Assembly: GCA_022605405.1 (NCBI GenBank)
Contig: JABYQQ010000022.1
Span: 682,001-746,000 of the forward strand
Direction of reading: 5' to 3'
Origin: Earliella scabrosa
Lineage: Eukaryota; Basidiomycota; Agaricomycetes; Polyporales; Polyporaceae
Length of the DNA stretch: 64,000 nt
The position numbers and the translations under genes were made by a program. This document shows positions 12,597-21,672 of the stretch, one piece after another. Below the pieces are notes generated by a model. It ran no database searches. It saw only the letters and a program-made list of their open reading frames with translations, and was not told the DNA's origin. Numbering within the stretch: position 1 is the first letter of the stretch; each line of letters begins with the position of its first letter.

Positions 12597-13271
12597 ATGT
12601 CGTCCGCTGTCCTCAGGCAGGCCTCTATTGCCGTTGGTTCCTTTGTTCTGTTTTACGAGTGAGATGTGTGCTGAGGAGATTATTTGAATGCATAGGCTCG
12701 TGCGGTCTCGCGCTCGTGCGCATTCTCGACCTCTGCGATCGCGCGGAAAGGTGCGTGCATGCTCTGCCGTGGCACGGTTTGCAGTCGCTGACCGCGTGCG
12801 GTTTAATCCTTTGGATTGTTTGTCATGCTCCAGACCTCATTCAGGACCTCTACATAAAGGAGCTCAAGGCGTACAAGCCGCCAGCGCCGGTGCGTGTTGT
12901 TGCCGATCTCGTCCGAACCCACCCGTTGCACGACTCCCTCCTCGTCCAACGTTCAACCTGCACGCGTTTCCCTCCTGAAATTGCCAACATTCTGCAACGC
13001 CCGCCAGCGTAACATGTTCTGACCCCCAATGTCCTCTCAGGCCAAGGATGCCCACGTCGGCGTCGTGAAGGCATACTCGCTCCCGCCCGCGCCCCAGGCC
13101 CCCACGCTCCCCGCCGACCTCGCCGGTGAGCTCTCCGCATGGGATGCAACCGAGCCCACCGTTGCGACGTCCGCTGCGCCCGCCGGTGAGGAGTCGGCCG
13201 GCCCGACTGGCGCTGAGCAGTTCCTCGCGTTCCTCGAGGCGGACGAGCCCAAGCACGAGGCCCACCACTAG
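12597..13271 (+). CDS. ATP14: Mitochondrial ATP synthase subunit h
   Basis: Four exons (12597-12632, 12696-12750, 12834-12889, 13041-13271) join in frame to 125 residues. The N-terminus (MSSAVLRQASIA then ARAVSRSCAFSTSAIARKD) is a mitochondrial presequence. The core DLIQDLYIKELKAYKPP and the segment DAHVGVVKAYSLPPAPQAPT match the fungal ATP14 pattern, and the C-terminus is acidic and ends EADEPKHEAHH. Subunit h belongs to the peripheral stalk region of F1F0 ATP synthase and is needed for complex assembly or function in yeast. The first donor is a weak GTTGGT; reading through it gives a stop, so splicing is required. The gene is divergent from the ATPase inhibitor gene. Confidence 0.88.
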
Positions 13272-13516
13272 ACTATGCAGGAGAATAGATTGCGTGGACG
13301 AGGAGGGAGTAAGAGGAGTGGAGGGCAGAGGAGGGTAGAAGGTGCGAAAATGTCTGCTAGAGGACTGTGCGGTGTGCGGGTGTAATGCAGCCTCTGGTCT
13401 CCATGCCCCGAGTTGGACGATAGAACTCTACGTCACCACGTTGGCAAGAAATGGCTACAACACCGACTACAATACAAAACTGGCGAGAACGAAGACATCA
13501 ATGACCATAAGAAGCA

Positions 13517-14588
13517 TTACACTCCGTGATCTTCGTCCCACTGCGCAATTGCCTCCGCCAGAGCCTCGGGGGTCGGTTTCGCCGGGACAACATCCACTCT
13601 CACTCCCAACTCTTCCTCCAAGAACGTCGACGTCGTGGGTCCAATGGCAGCAATCCGCGCGTGGCGGCGAGCGGCTCCCCTCTCCGAGTTTTTCCTCATT
13701 GGCATGTCGAACTGGCCGCAGAGAGGTGGGAAGACGTGTTTTGCGGAGCTGGGCGCGAAGTGCACGATCCACCAAGGGTCTGCGGGGGAAGATACGCTCA
13801 GCAAGCTGCATCGCGCGTGCATACCGCCAACAACGATGCTCACCGTTCGCCTGCACGCCATCGAGCGCGTGCTTCAAGTCCTCGCCAAATCGCGACGAGC
13901 CCTGCGTCGCGTACACCTGCAGGCTATCGAGCTCGAAGCCCCCTTGAGAGAGAATTGAGGGAAGCGTGTCGCGGTTCTTGTCTCCCGTAAGGTAGAGCAG
14001 CCGCCTATGGGTGCTGTTGGACAGGTCGGAGACAATGAAGTGCGCGAGCTTTTCGGCCGTTCCGGACTCTGCACCCCCGCGTATATCGTGCGGGGCGTGC
14101 GGCGAGGTTGGGAAGGAAGTACGGATGGCGGAGAGCGCGGAGGCTGTTGCTTGACCGACGGCGTAAAAAGGGAGCGTTGACCATCCTTCGTTGGACTGGT
14201 CTTTGGCGATACGAGAATTGAGACATGCCTGGTTCTGCTTCATGATGCAGATACGAGACTCACCTCGTCCACCTGTCTTGATGGCATGTTCGACGGCCGC
14301 TTGCCATGCCTCGCACGCGCGACCGCTCGTCACGATTACCCCTGCATATCTCTCGACACTCTTTCGCTTGTCTTCCCTAGCTTCCAGCTTGGTGCTAGAG
14401 CGCTGTGAGTTGCGTACTTGCCCTCCTGCCCGCACAACCTGGGCGAGCTCGTCGGCGTTCGTGAAGACGGTCTCGAGCACGGGGATGGAGAAGGCGCGGT
14501 ACCCACGCGCTCGAAACACCGCTTCGTACTTGTCGGGCCCGCTCGTGTCCTCGGAGGGGGAGCGGAGGAGGAGGATGTTCCCCGGCAT
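13517..14588 (-). CDS. HEM4: Uroporphyrinogen-III synthase
   Basis: The protein starts MPGNILLLRSPSED and contains YAGVIVTSGRACEAW, FYAVGQATASAL, RRLLYLTGDKNRDTLP, WIVHFAPSSAKHVFP and RIAAIGPTTSTFL. These are the conserved blocks of the two-domain HemD/HEM4 fold. The enzyme cyclises hydroxymethylbilane to uroporphyrinogen III in the cytosol, the fourth step of haem synthesis. Two introns are clear, one after GGRG (GTGAGT) and one after GVQAN (GTGAGC). A third short one is possible near 14370-14410, where the open frame continues through an unfamiliar basic stretch; that region is uncertain. I chose the ATG at 14586-14588 because the homologous block begins there; an in-frame upstream start would add 12 residues. 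The gene is divergent from the citrate carrier gene, with 345 bp between starts. Confidence 0.85.
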
Positions 14589-14933
14589 TGTCTCTCGCAC
14601 GTGTAGGACTGTCAGTCGGTGCAAGCCTGGCCGATTGTGGATGTGTCAGGGACACGAGAGCGCGTTGTGGATGTGCAGGGTGACGTTGGGGCTAAGATGC
14701 ATCGTGGAAGGGATCGCAGAGTAGCAAGACAGGGATATGGGCCTGGGTTTGGACACGGTGCGCGGGAGTGCGTCCCAAGATGGGGGAGACATGTGAGCGC
14801 GAGTCGCGAATGGGAGCGCGCCTCGCCGTCTTGCCTTTGCTCTTTCACCTTCCTGCGTCCTTCCGGTCTGACAAGCTGCTGGTCTGTCTCGTCGCCCGAC
14901 ATATCGAGCTCGGACGCACGTAGAAAAGCAGCC

Positions 14934-16332
14934 ATGTCCAAGAAAGAGAAGCCGCTCCACTCGCTCGTTGCGGGCACCACCGCAGGCGCGGTCGAGGCGT
15001 GCGTCCTCCAAACTATCGGGGGGCTTAAACACGGTGCTGAACGTCCCTGACCTATCGCAGATTCATCACATACCCGACCGAGTTCGTCAAGACGCGCTCA
15101 CAATTCAGCGGGAAGGTATGTGCCCGTCGCCCCCTCATCGCCTGTTGGTCGAGTCATCTGAGGGACCTTGCGACGGACGGTGCAGAGGGAAAGCCCGATT
15201 GCTATCATTAGGACTACGCTACAAACAAAGGGCGTGGCCGGGCTGTATTCAGGATGTATGGCATTGGTTGTAGGTGCGTACGTACCTCGATGAGTCTCCT
15301 GAAGAATCCTCGTCCAACCTTCGAAACGCAGGCAATGCTGTCAAGGCAGGCGTGCGCTTTGTGTCTTACGACCACTTCAAGCATGCGCTCGCGGACGCTG
15401 AGGTGAGTATCTCATGCAATCTCGCAGTCAGACAGGGCGAGCCTGACGTGCATGTGTGGGTGAGGGCAAAGTGTCTGCCCCGAGGAGTCTTCTTGCGGGC
15501 CTCGGTGCGGGTATGATGGAAGCTGTCTTCGCCGTCACCCCTTCAGAAACCATCAAGTGCGTACATTGCATTGTGCTCCGGTTGCATGCTCACAATGTTC
15601 GCCATGAATCGCATAGAACGAAGCTCATCGACGACGCGAAGAGCCCAAATCCCCGCTTCCGCGGCCTCATCCACGGCACGGGCTGCATCGTGCGAGAAGA
15701 GGGGCTCCGCGGGATCTACCGCGGTCTGTTCCCTGTGGTGCGTCTCCTTTCCATTCGAGATATACTCTCAGACTAAACATGCGTTCAAGATGATGCGCCA
15801 AGGTGAGCACGCGTCCAAGACCTCACCCGGAGGCTGCTAATCACCTATCCTCAGGCGCGAACTCCGCCGTACGTTTCACCACGTATACGACCCTCAAGCA
15901 GCTCGTGCAAGGCCAGGGTAGGGCGGGACAGCCAATATCGAGCGTGATGACTTTCGGGATCGGCGCTGTAGCAGGTCTCGTTACTGTCTACACCACCATG
16001 CCTCTAGAGTAAGTGGAACCATATGGAGCTCCCTTCCTCTGCTTATTTCGCCTGCAGCGTTATCAAGACGCGGATGCAAAGCCTCGAAGCACGGCAAGCG
16101 TATCGGAACTCGTTCCACTGCGCGTACCGGATCTTCACCGAGGAGGGCATCCTCCGGTTCTGGACGGGAACAACACCACGCCTCGCGCGTCTTGTGGTGC
16201 GTCTTCCTCTTCATAGCACTGACAATCGGCTGGTTGGGTCTTCGTTACTAACGCATGTCGCAGCTGAGTGGTGGGATCGTGTTCACGGTCTACGAAAACG
16301 TGATCAAGCTCATAGGCGGGCGGCAAGTATGA
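14934..16332 (+). CDS. CTP1: Mitochondrial tricarboxylate (citrate) carrier
   Basis: About nine exons encode a three-repeat mitochondrial carrier. The signature Px[DE]xx[KR] is visible in each repeat: PTEFVK, PSETIK and PLDVIK. Other matched blocks are SPIAIIRTTLQTKGVAGLYSG, NAVKAGVRFVSYDHFK, GLIHGTGCIVREEGLRGIYR, ANSAVRFTTYTTLK and SGGIVFTVYENVIK, as in fungal CTP1. The protein exchanges citrate for malate or another tricarboxylate across the inner membrane and supplies cytosolic acetyl-CoA. The start is the ATG in MSKKEKPLHSLVAG. The exon encoding MMRQ between GLFPV and GANSA is only 13 nt (15790-15802). A longer alternative using an upstream acceptor would insert TKHAFK and fits the family less well. 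Confidence 0.88.
15790..15802 (+). other. 13-nt microexon of the citrate carrier gene
   Basis: The 13 nt between an AAG acceptor and a GTGAGC donor encode Met-Met-Arg-Gln plus one base. They link PV to GANSAVRF in the frame conserved in the carrier family. Confidence 0.6.
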
Positions 16333-16544
16333 GCTAGCGATATGCGCACATACTAGACAGATATCATAGTTCTTTCTAAAGTGCCAAAACGGAAGACGGA
16401 CAACAAGACAAGCGTGTGGTGAGTGCCCCTGTTCAAGTCCTTTCCCGACTACCCACGGCCGCCCACAAACACTTCACTCCGCTCGGCTGTCAGGTTCAAG
16501 GATACCTTGAGTCTGCCTGCCGAGTGCGTCGTGGTATGAGTGGC

Positions 16545-16551
16545 ATATAAG
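16545..16551 (+). promoter_or_regulatory. TATA box of the DUF4246 gene
   Basis: ATATAAG lies 85 bp upstream of the ATG at 16630. The open frame extends across this box, so a start upstream of 16630 is unlikely. Confidence 0.5.
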
Positions 16552-17863
16552 AACCCAGAAGGGGCGCATACATCCAGCGTCATTTGTTCTCTTCCTTCTC
16601 TCAGCCCCGATCCCCAGTCTGAGTCATCAATGCACTGGGACGGCAGCGAGCGCGAGTTCCGCTCCCCATTCGACTTCCACGTGCGCACGCCGCTCACACT
16701 CGTCGAACTGCGCATGCGGCGGTACTCGGGCAAGATCCGTCAGAAGCCGCGCTGGTGGGAGAAGGTGCTCGACGAGGCTCTTGTGCAGAAGTGGCGAGAG
16801 GAGATGGCCGCGCACGATCGCGGTGTGGTTGACGAGCTGTGGGGCGGGCAGGAGAGGTATGATCATGGTGATGGGAGGAAGAAGTGGCCAAGGGACCCGA
16901 TTACGGAGGCGCAGATGGACTTCATCTTCGAGGAGCTGAGGTACGAGGCAGGGAGGATGGAGGCGGAGACGGGGATCTATGTGAGTGCTCGTAGCTATCG
17001 CCATGTGTGCCGTCTAACATGATTTACTTCCCAGGCTGCCGCGGTGCCCATGGTGTACGAGTCGCAGTACTTGGTCCCGGACAAGCTCAGAGACGCTCTT
17101 CTGGATGGGGTGAGAGCGCTCGAAGATGTCCCGGAAGAGGATATGGACTGGCACCCCGGCTCGAACAAGCAAGTACTGGACCTGGTCCACCCGTCCCTCT
17201 ACCCGCTCCGCATCGGACATACGCACATCCTCAACCAAGGCGAGAAAGGACTCGTTGGAACGCGCGTAATCACCCTGGACGAGTACATGGATTCTCCAGA
17301 CTTCGGGAGGGGCTATGTCCCGCATTGGGCGCTCTCAGACAGCTTCCAGTGGCTGCCTACGGACTTTCAGGTCTCCAAGACCGGGAAGGTGAAGGCGCTC
17401 GGATATATCAACAATCTCCATCCCGTGCACCACAAGGAGACGTATGGCACTGTCGCCCGCCTCTTGGAGCGCTTCCTGCCGCTGTTCGAAAACGTGGTGG
17501 CAGACACACTCGGTCCGGAGCGGCCGCATGCTATACAAGTAGACCCGCTGCACTGGTACGACGGCCTGCCGACGGAGGAAGAAGACGACGCAGCGCACGA
17601 GCACGAGGATGCAGATGAAAGCATCATGGACGCCGATTGGCAGTGGTACTCCTACGAGCAACGCATCTGCTGGCCCGTGATCCCCGACCCCAAGCCGTTC
17701 GCGCCTCCGGCCAACGCAGATACCCACCGCCCCGCGTTCAGCCTCGCGGGACGCACGCTGCAAGTGATCGTAAAGCTCGCGAACATCGTCCTCACACCCG
17801 ACGACCCGCGCTACCCCGGCGGGGCGTGGCACGTCGAGGGGATGCTCAACGAGCGCATCGTCG

Positions 17864-17868
17864 CGACG
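17864..17868 (+). repeat. 5-bp target site duplication, left copy
   Basis: CGACG directly precedes the left LTR and is repeated directly after the right LTR at 19516-19520. Confidence 0.85.
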
Positions 17869-18088
17869 TGTCGGAAGTTGAGCAATTTAGCGCTCGTATT
17901 AGTCATCTGTACCCCCCCTATGGTATATGCTTAGTCATTCGCTTAGTCATCTCTTACTTAGGTTTTCCTCTTGGACTACGTATGTTTATCTCGAATTTTC
18001 CCTACTTAGAGTATATAAACTCGTGTACATAGTCGTCGTATACACGCCAATTTATCCGTTCTCCCTCGAGCCGGTTAAAGTTGCGACA
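17869..18088 (+). repeat. Left LTR, 220 bp
   Basis: It is identical base for base, by eye, to 19296-19515, including a run of seven C residues. It carries a TATATAAA box at 18012-18019, the likely promoter for element transcription. Confidence 0.9.
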
Positions 18089-18105
18089 GGTTATGAGCCC
18101 TGCGC
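18089..18105 (+). other. Primer-binding site, half-tRNA type (initiator tRNA-Met)
   Basis: The 17 bases GGTTATGAGCCCTGCGC start immediately after the LTR. Their complement matches the anticodon arm of eukaryotic initiator tRNA-Met (GCGCAGGGCUCAUAACC, recalled from the yeast tRNA) rather than the tRNA 3' end. This is the copia mode of priming from an internally cleaved tRNA. Confidence 0.75.
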
Positions 18106-18190
18106 TCAGACCCTAGGCCAGCGACATCGGCGCTTCCGCTTATCTCGTCTTCCCGCGCTCGCTTATCTAATCTCGCTCGCCCTCACCGCC

Positions 18191-19018
18191 ATGGCCGCCG
18201 ACAGCAACATCAACTCCCTGCTCGGCAACGTCCCCAAGCTCACCGGGACGAACTATCAGGACTGGAAGTTCGCCGTCCAGATGGTTCTCCGACGCGCCGG
18301 CTGCCTCTCCGTCGCGAACGGCACCGAAGAGCGGCCCACCACCCGGGACAAGGCAGCAGAGTGGGACAAGCTCTCGGAGCTAGCGCTCACGATCATCGGG
18401 CTCACGGTCAACCCCGATCAGTACAACCATATCCGGAAGTCGACCACCGGCCCGGCCGCCTGGACCGCGCTCCGCAACGTCCACGAGAAGAACACCCGCG
18501 GCACGCGCATCACCCTCAAGCGCGAATTTTACATGGCCGCCCACAACCCCGAACACCCCGTCCGCGAGTACACAAACCGCATCACCGACCTCGCGAACCG
18601 TCTCAACGCGATCGGCGTCTCCCTCAAGGACGACGACATCGTCGACGTCATGATCTACGGCCTCCACCCATCCTGGTCCAGCATCGCCGCTACCCTCTCG
18701 ACCACGCAGGGCGACCTCAAGCTCGCTGACGTCATCAACGCCCTCGAGGACGAAGAAGCCCGACGCGCGCAAGAAGCCGCATCCGAGCCGCCCGAGACGG
18801 CGCTTATCGCACGATCGCGCACGCGCACTCAGAACGCGCGCCCCCGCAGCGCGAACTGCTACGTCTGCGATCAGCCCGGCCACATCGCGCGCGACTGCCC
18901 GAAGCGTCCCAACCGCAGCGCGACCAACGCGAACACCGCGCCTAGCGCGAACACGGCCATCGCGAACGATCCCTTCGACACTGGCGTCTCTGCGCCCTCC
19001 TTCGGCACCGTTTGGTGA
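18191..19018 (+). CDS. Copia-type Gag protein with CCHC zinc knuckle
   Basis: The frame encodes 275 residues from the ATG at 18191. The N-terminal half (PKLTGTNYQDWKFAVQM, then VREYTNRITDLANRLNAIG and LHPSWSSIAATLS) is the retrotransposon capsid-like region common to Ty1/copia Gag proteins. Near residues 223-236 there is a perfect CX2CX4HX4C knuckle, CYVCDQPGHIARDC, for nucleic-acid binding. The last 40 residues are Asn/Ala/Thr-rich. The frame ends in a normal stop with no pol fusion or frameshift, so this element encodes only its coat protein. The frame also stays open upstream to 17927 inside the LTR, but that part encodes LTR sequence and has no suitable start. Confidence 0.88.
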   Translation: MAADSNINSLLGNVPKLTGTNYQDWKFAVQMVLRRAGCLSVANGTEERPTTRDKAAEWDKLSELALTIIGLTVNPDQYNHIRKSTTGPAAWTALRNVHEKNTRGTRITLKREFYMAAHNPEHPVREYTNRITDLANRLNAIGVSLKDDDIVDVMIYGLHPSWSSIAATLSTTQGDLKLADVINALEDEEARRAQEAASEPPETALIARSRTRTQNARPRSANCYVCDQPGHIARDCPKRPNRSATNANTAPSANTAIANDPFDTGVSAPSFGTVW

Positions 19019-19286
19019 ACGCGCCCCCCCCTTCCTTCGGCACATCGGATATCTCCGTCGTAGTGGTCAGGTGACCTGGTGGACGCGGCGCCGAGGCCTT
19101 CCCACCACGAGCGAGTGCTCCTGCGGCATGAGGGAGAGTTACGGTCTTATTGGTACTTAGCGGTAACCTTTGCGATATCTTTTGCGGGTTAACTCCCCAT
19201 TAGGGTCTTATGAGTTCTTATGCGTTCTCACGGACATTCTATGGTCTCTTATGGTAACTTTTATGCGCATTTATGGTAGCTAAATT

Positions 19287-19295
19287 GAGGGGGAG
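19287..19295 (+). other. Polypurine tract
   Basis: GAGGGGGAG directly precedes the right LTR, the expected plus-strand primer position. Confidence 0.75.
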
Positions 19296-19515
19296 TGTCG
19301 GAAGTTGAGCAATTTAGCGCTCGTATTAGTCATCTGTACCCCCCCTATGGTATATGCTTAGTCATTCGCTTAGTCATCTCTTACTTAGGTTTTCCTCTTG
19401 GACTACGTATGTTTATCTCGAATTTTCCCTACTTAGAGTATATAAACTCGTGTACATAGTCGTCGTATACACGCCAATTTATCCGTTCTCCCTCGAGCCG
19501 GTTAAAGTTGCGACA
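19296..19515 (+). repeat. Right LTR, 220 bp
   Basis: It is the second copy of the LTR at 17869-18088, offset by 1,427 bp, with no difference seen. It is followed by the right CGACG target copy at 19516-19520. Confidence 0.9.
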
Positions 19516-20281
19516 CGACGGGCATCTACTACTACGCGTGCGCGAACATCACCGAGTCGCGCCTCGCGTTCCGCATGACTGTCGGCGCGGACGACCCGTA
19601 CGAGATGATGGGCACCTACAAGCAGTACGCGCAGGACGACGTGCAGGGGACCGCCGCGGCGTGGGGCCTCGCGCGGGACCGGCCGCTCAACCAGGAGATC
19701 GGACATGTCGTCGCGGAGGAGGGGAAGTGCGTCGCGTTCCCGAACGTGTACCAGCATTGCGTGATGCCGTTCGAGCTGGACGACTGGGGGCAGCCGGGGT
19801 ATAGGAAGGTGCTGTGCTTCTTTCTTGTGGACCCGACGAATCGGGTTCTGTCGACGAGCACAGTTGTGCCGCAGCAGGAGGCGTGGCTGGCAGACATCGA
19901 GGTGGTGCGTGCTGCGATGCCGGCGTTGAGAGTGAAGGGGATGTCGAAGGGGAAGTGCGAAGAGATTGTGCAGTCTGCCAGGGAGGCTGGGATGGGGCGC
20001 GAGGAGGCTGAGGCGGTCAGGGAGGAGTTCATGCGGGAGCGCTCCGCGTTTGTTGTGCATCAGGCTCAAGAGGTGTATGAGCTGGAATTCAACATGTGCG
20101 AACACTGATGCGTGCATGAACAGCCGTGTCTCCCCGAGGTCAGTTGGATGGTGGTTTTCTCTGGATTCCAGCTGATAGAGACATTGCAGAATCACACCCA
20201 TACACGTTCACGTCCGTACACTGACTGTCCATCTACTCGCATTCGTACAAAGGTCCTCGCGATTCCCGAATCATATTGACT

Positions 20282-20923
20282 TTACGCGATATCCAACTCC
20301 GCGCCCTCGAAGTTCACAACCAGCTCAGGTGGCCCCACCACGGTGTCCTTGCTCGCCGGCCTCGCCGCCATGGCGCTAACCTCGATCTCCCATCCATCTT
20401 CTTCCGCAAAGAACCACGTCACTTCCCTCAGCGGCCTTCTCTCCTTGACCTCCCCATCGTTCCCTAGCACGAGCTCGTACACCCACAGGCTCGTGCCCAG
20501 TTCGTCACCCTCGCGCCTGACCTCGATCGTCTTCTTCCCGATGGCGTCGGCGGGCGGGGTGACGGACCAATCGGACCACGTCTGCGTGGCGACGGTGCTA
20601 AGGAAGACTTGGTCGAGGTAGAACTCGACGCCGGTCTTGAGCCAGCGGTCCTGCTGATGAGAGTGTTTCAGGTGCAGCAGGAGGCCGCCCTGGTCGTAGC
20701 GCGTCGTCCACGGCCCGCTAAACGTGATGCGGGCGCGATTGAACGATTTGAGCGGGACGGGGTGCGAGTGCAGTGGGTGCGTCGGGGCGTTGAAGCTGAG
20801 AGGGATGGTCAGCATCTGATGGGATCAGATCGAGGTGGGACAGTGCAAACCTATTGGTGCTAGGAGGCTTGCGCCAGATGTCTGTCGACGGGGGCGCGGT
20901 GACGGTGAAAGTGCCTGGCATCT
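20282..20923 (-). CDS. DUF1349 family protein
   Basis: Two exons encode about 190 residues. Exon 1 gives MPGTFTVTAPPSTDIWRKPP; after a short intron (weak donor GTTTGC) exon 2 continues FNAPTHPLHSHPVPLKSF. Diagnostic blocks are ARITFSGPWTTRYDQGGLLL, TGVEFYLDQVFLSTVATQTW and REVTWFFAEEDGWEIEVSAMA, which fit the concanavalin-like DUF1349 fold. Yeast members are small cytosolic proteins of unclear role, one described as a regulator of enolase expression. A minus-strand GATATAA at 20971-20977 supports the ATG at 20923. It is convergent with the broken DUF4246 gene. The family call is firm; the function is not known. Confidence 0.8.
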
Positions 20924-21672
20924 CGAGGTCCGGGTGGTGTTGGTGCCGTTTGGTACACTGAGAACGCGTCTTATATCCTCGACGAGCCAAGGCCAAGGGC
21001 TGTGCACTTGGGCAGCTGACGTTCGAAGAGACGCAAATGATCAAAGTCCACGCAAGAAGGCGAGAAAGAGACACGTATGTGTACGTTCGGGGAAATCTCG
21101 GAAGTTTGTTTGTGCAGGCTCCTAGTAGCGCGCTTGCAAGGTAATGGTCAAGCGACTGCACTTACGGGATGGCGAGGGCAGGGATGTGAACAATGAAGGC
21201 GGTTGCAGCAGAGAGAAGGCCAAACGTAGCCATTCAATCGCCGCACAGTCCCACTATGACTGGTTGGTTCCAGTCGTACCTACTTCCAACTTGAGGCTTT
21301 GAAGTCTAGTCCGACTTGGAAGTTCATTCCGAATGGGAGGGCACGAATGCTACTGCACCGTTCGACTTGAAGATGCTTGTCCTGTTGGAGCCTGAAACAA
21401 TAGGTTTCGCATGATGATTCACATGCAGGGGTTGATACACCGATCATATGTCAGATGGCGGCAGTCCTCTGGCATGTCGGCCTTGAGTACGTCTTCCTCA
21501 TTCGGTCTGCTCTGACTGATAGTTGGAATTCGACAGGCGCGTAACTCGTACGAAGGCACATTATTTGCAATGGGTAGTATCGCATGACCAGGTACTATTG
21601 AGAAGATCGTGATCCGTAGCAACTCCTCCGAGCAGGACGGTAAAGCTCGTCAAATTAATCGCTTCCCCGGGA

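Larger units (their letters stand above)
17869..19515 (+). mobile_element. Non-autonomous Ty1/copia-type LTR retrotransposon, gag only (1,647 bp)
   Basis: Two 220-bp LTRs, which I read as identical, flank a 1.2 kb interior with one gag gene and no protease, integrase, reverse transcriptase or RNase H. Five-base target duplications (CGACG) flank the element. The LTRs begin TGTCG and end CGACA, a perfect 5-bp inverted repeat. A primer-binding site follows the left LTR and a purine tract precedes the right one. The interior between 19019 and 19286 has no gene. Identical LTRs show the insertion is recent. Mobility must depend on reverse transcriptase supplied by a related full-length element elsewhere in the genome. 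Confidence 0.9.
16630..20108 (+). pseudogene. DUF4246 protein gene interrupted by a gag-only LTR retroelement
   Basis: Exon 1 (16630-16980) and exon 2 (17035-17868) encode 395 residues with the family blocks LTLVELRMRRYSGKIRQKP, VDPLHWYDG and GGAWHVEGMLNERIVAT. The frame then enters the LTR and stops after 21 extra residues. The missing C-terminal 195 residues continue in frame and undamaged from 19521 to 20108, with CVAFPNVYQHCVMPFEL, GQPGYRKVLCFFLVDPTNRV and VVPQQEAWL. Without the element and one 5-bp target copy, the coding sequence is intact at 590 residues. DUF4246 proteins are widespread in fungi and of unknown function. The H-x-E followed by a distal H and R resembles a 2-oxoglutarate/Fe(II) oxygenase core (inference). 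The element separates HVE from that distal H/R part, so this allele should be inactive. Confidence 0.85.

Noticed and set aside
16540..16629. Upstream extension of the DUF4246 frame
   Set aside because: It begins with a non-ATG codon and runs through the TATA box; the family homology starts at the ATG at 16630.
17927..18190. N-terminal extension of the Gag frame inside the LTR
   Set aside because: The same peptide is encoded in the right LTR without gag. It is LTR sequence read by chance, and the ATG at 18191 starts the Gag homology.
21160..21233. Signal-peptide-like 23-codon exon with a GTAAGT donor upstream of the DUF1349 gene
   Set aside because: It ends in phase 2 and cannot join the DUF1349 frame at the available acceptors. 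The DUF1349 gene has its own TATA box.
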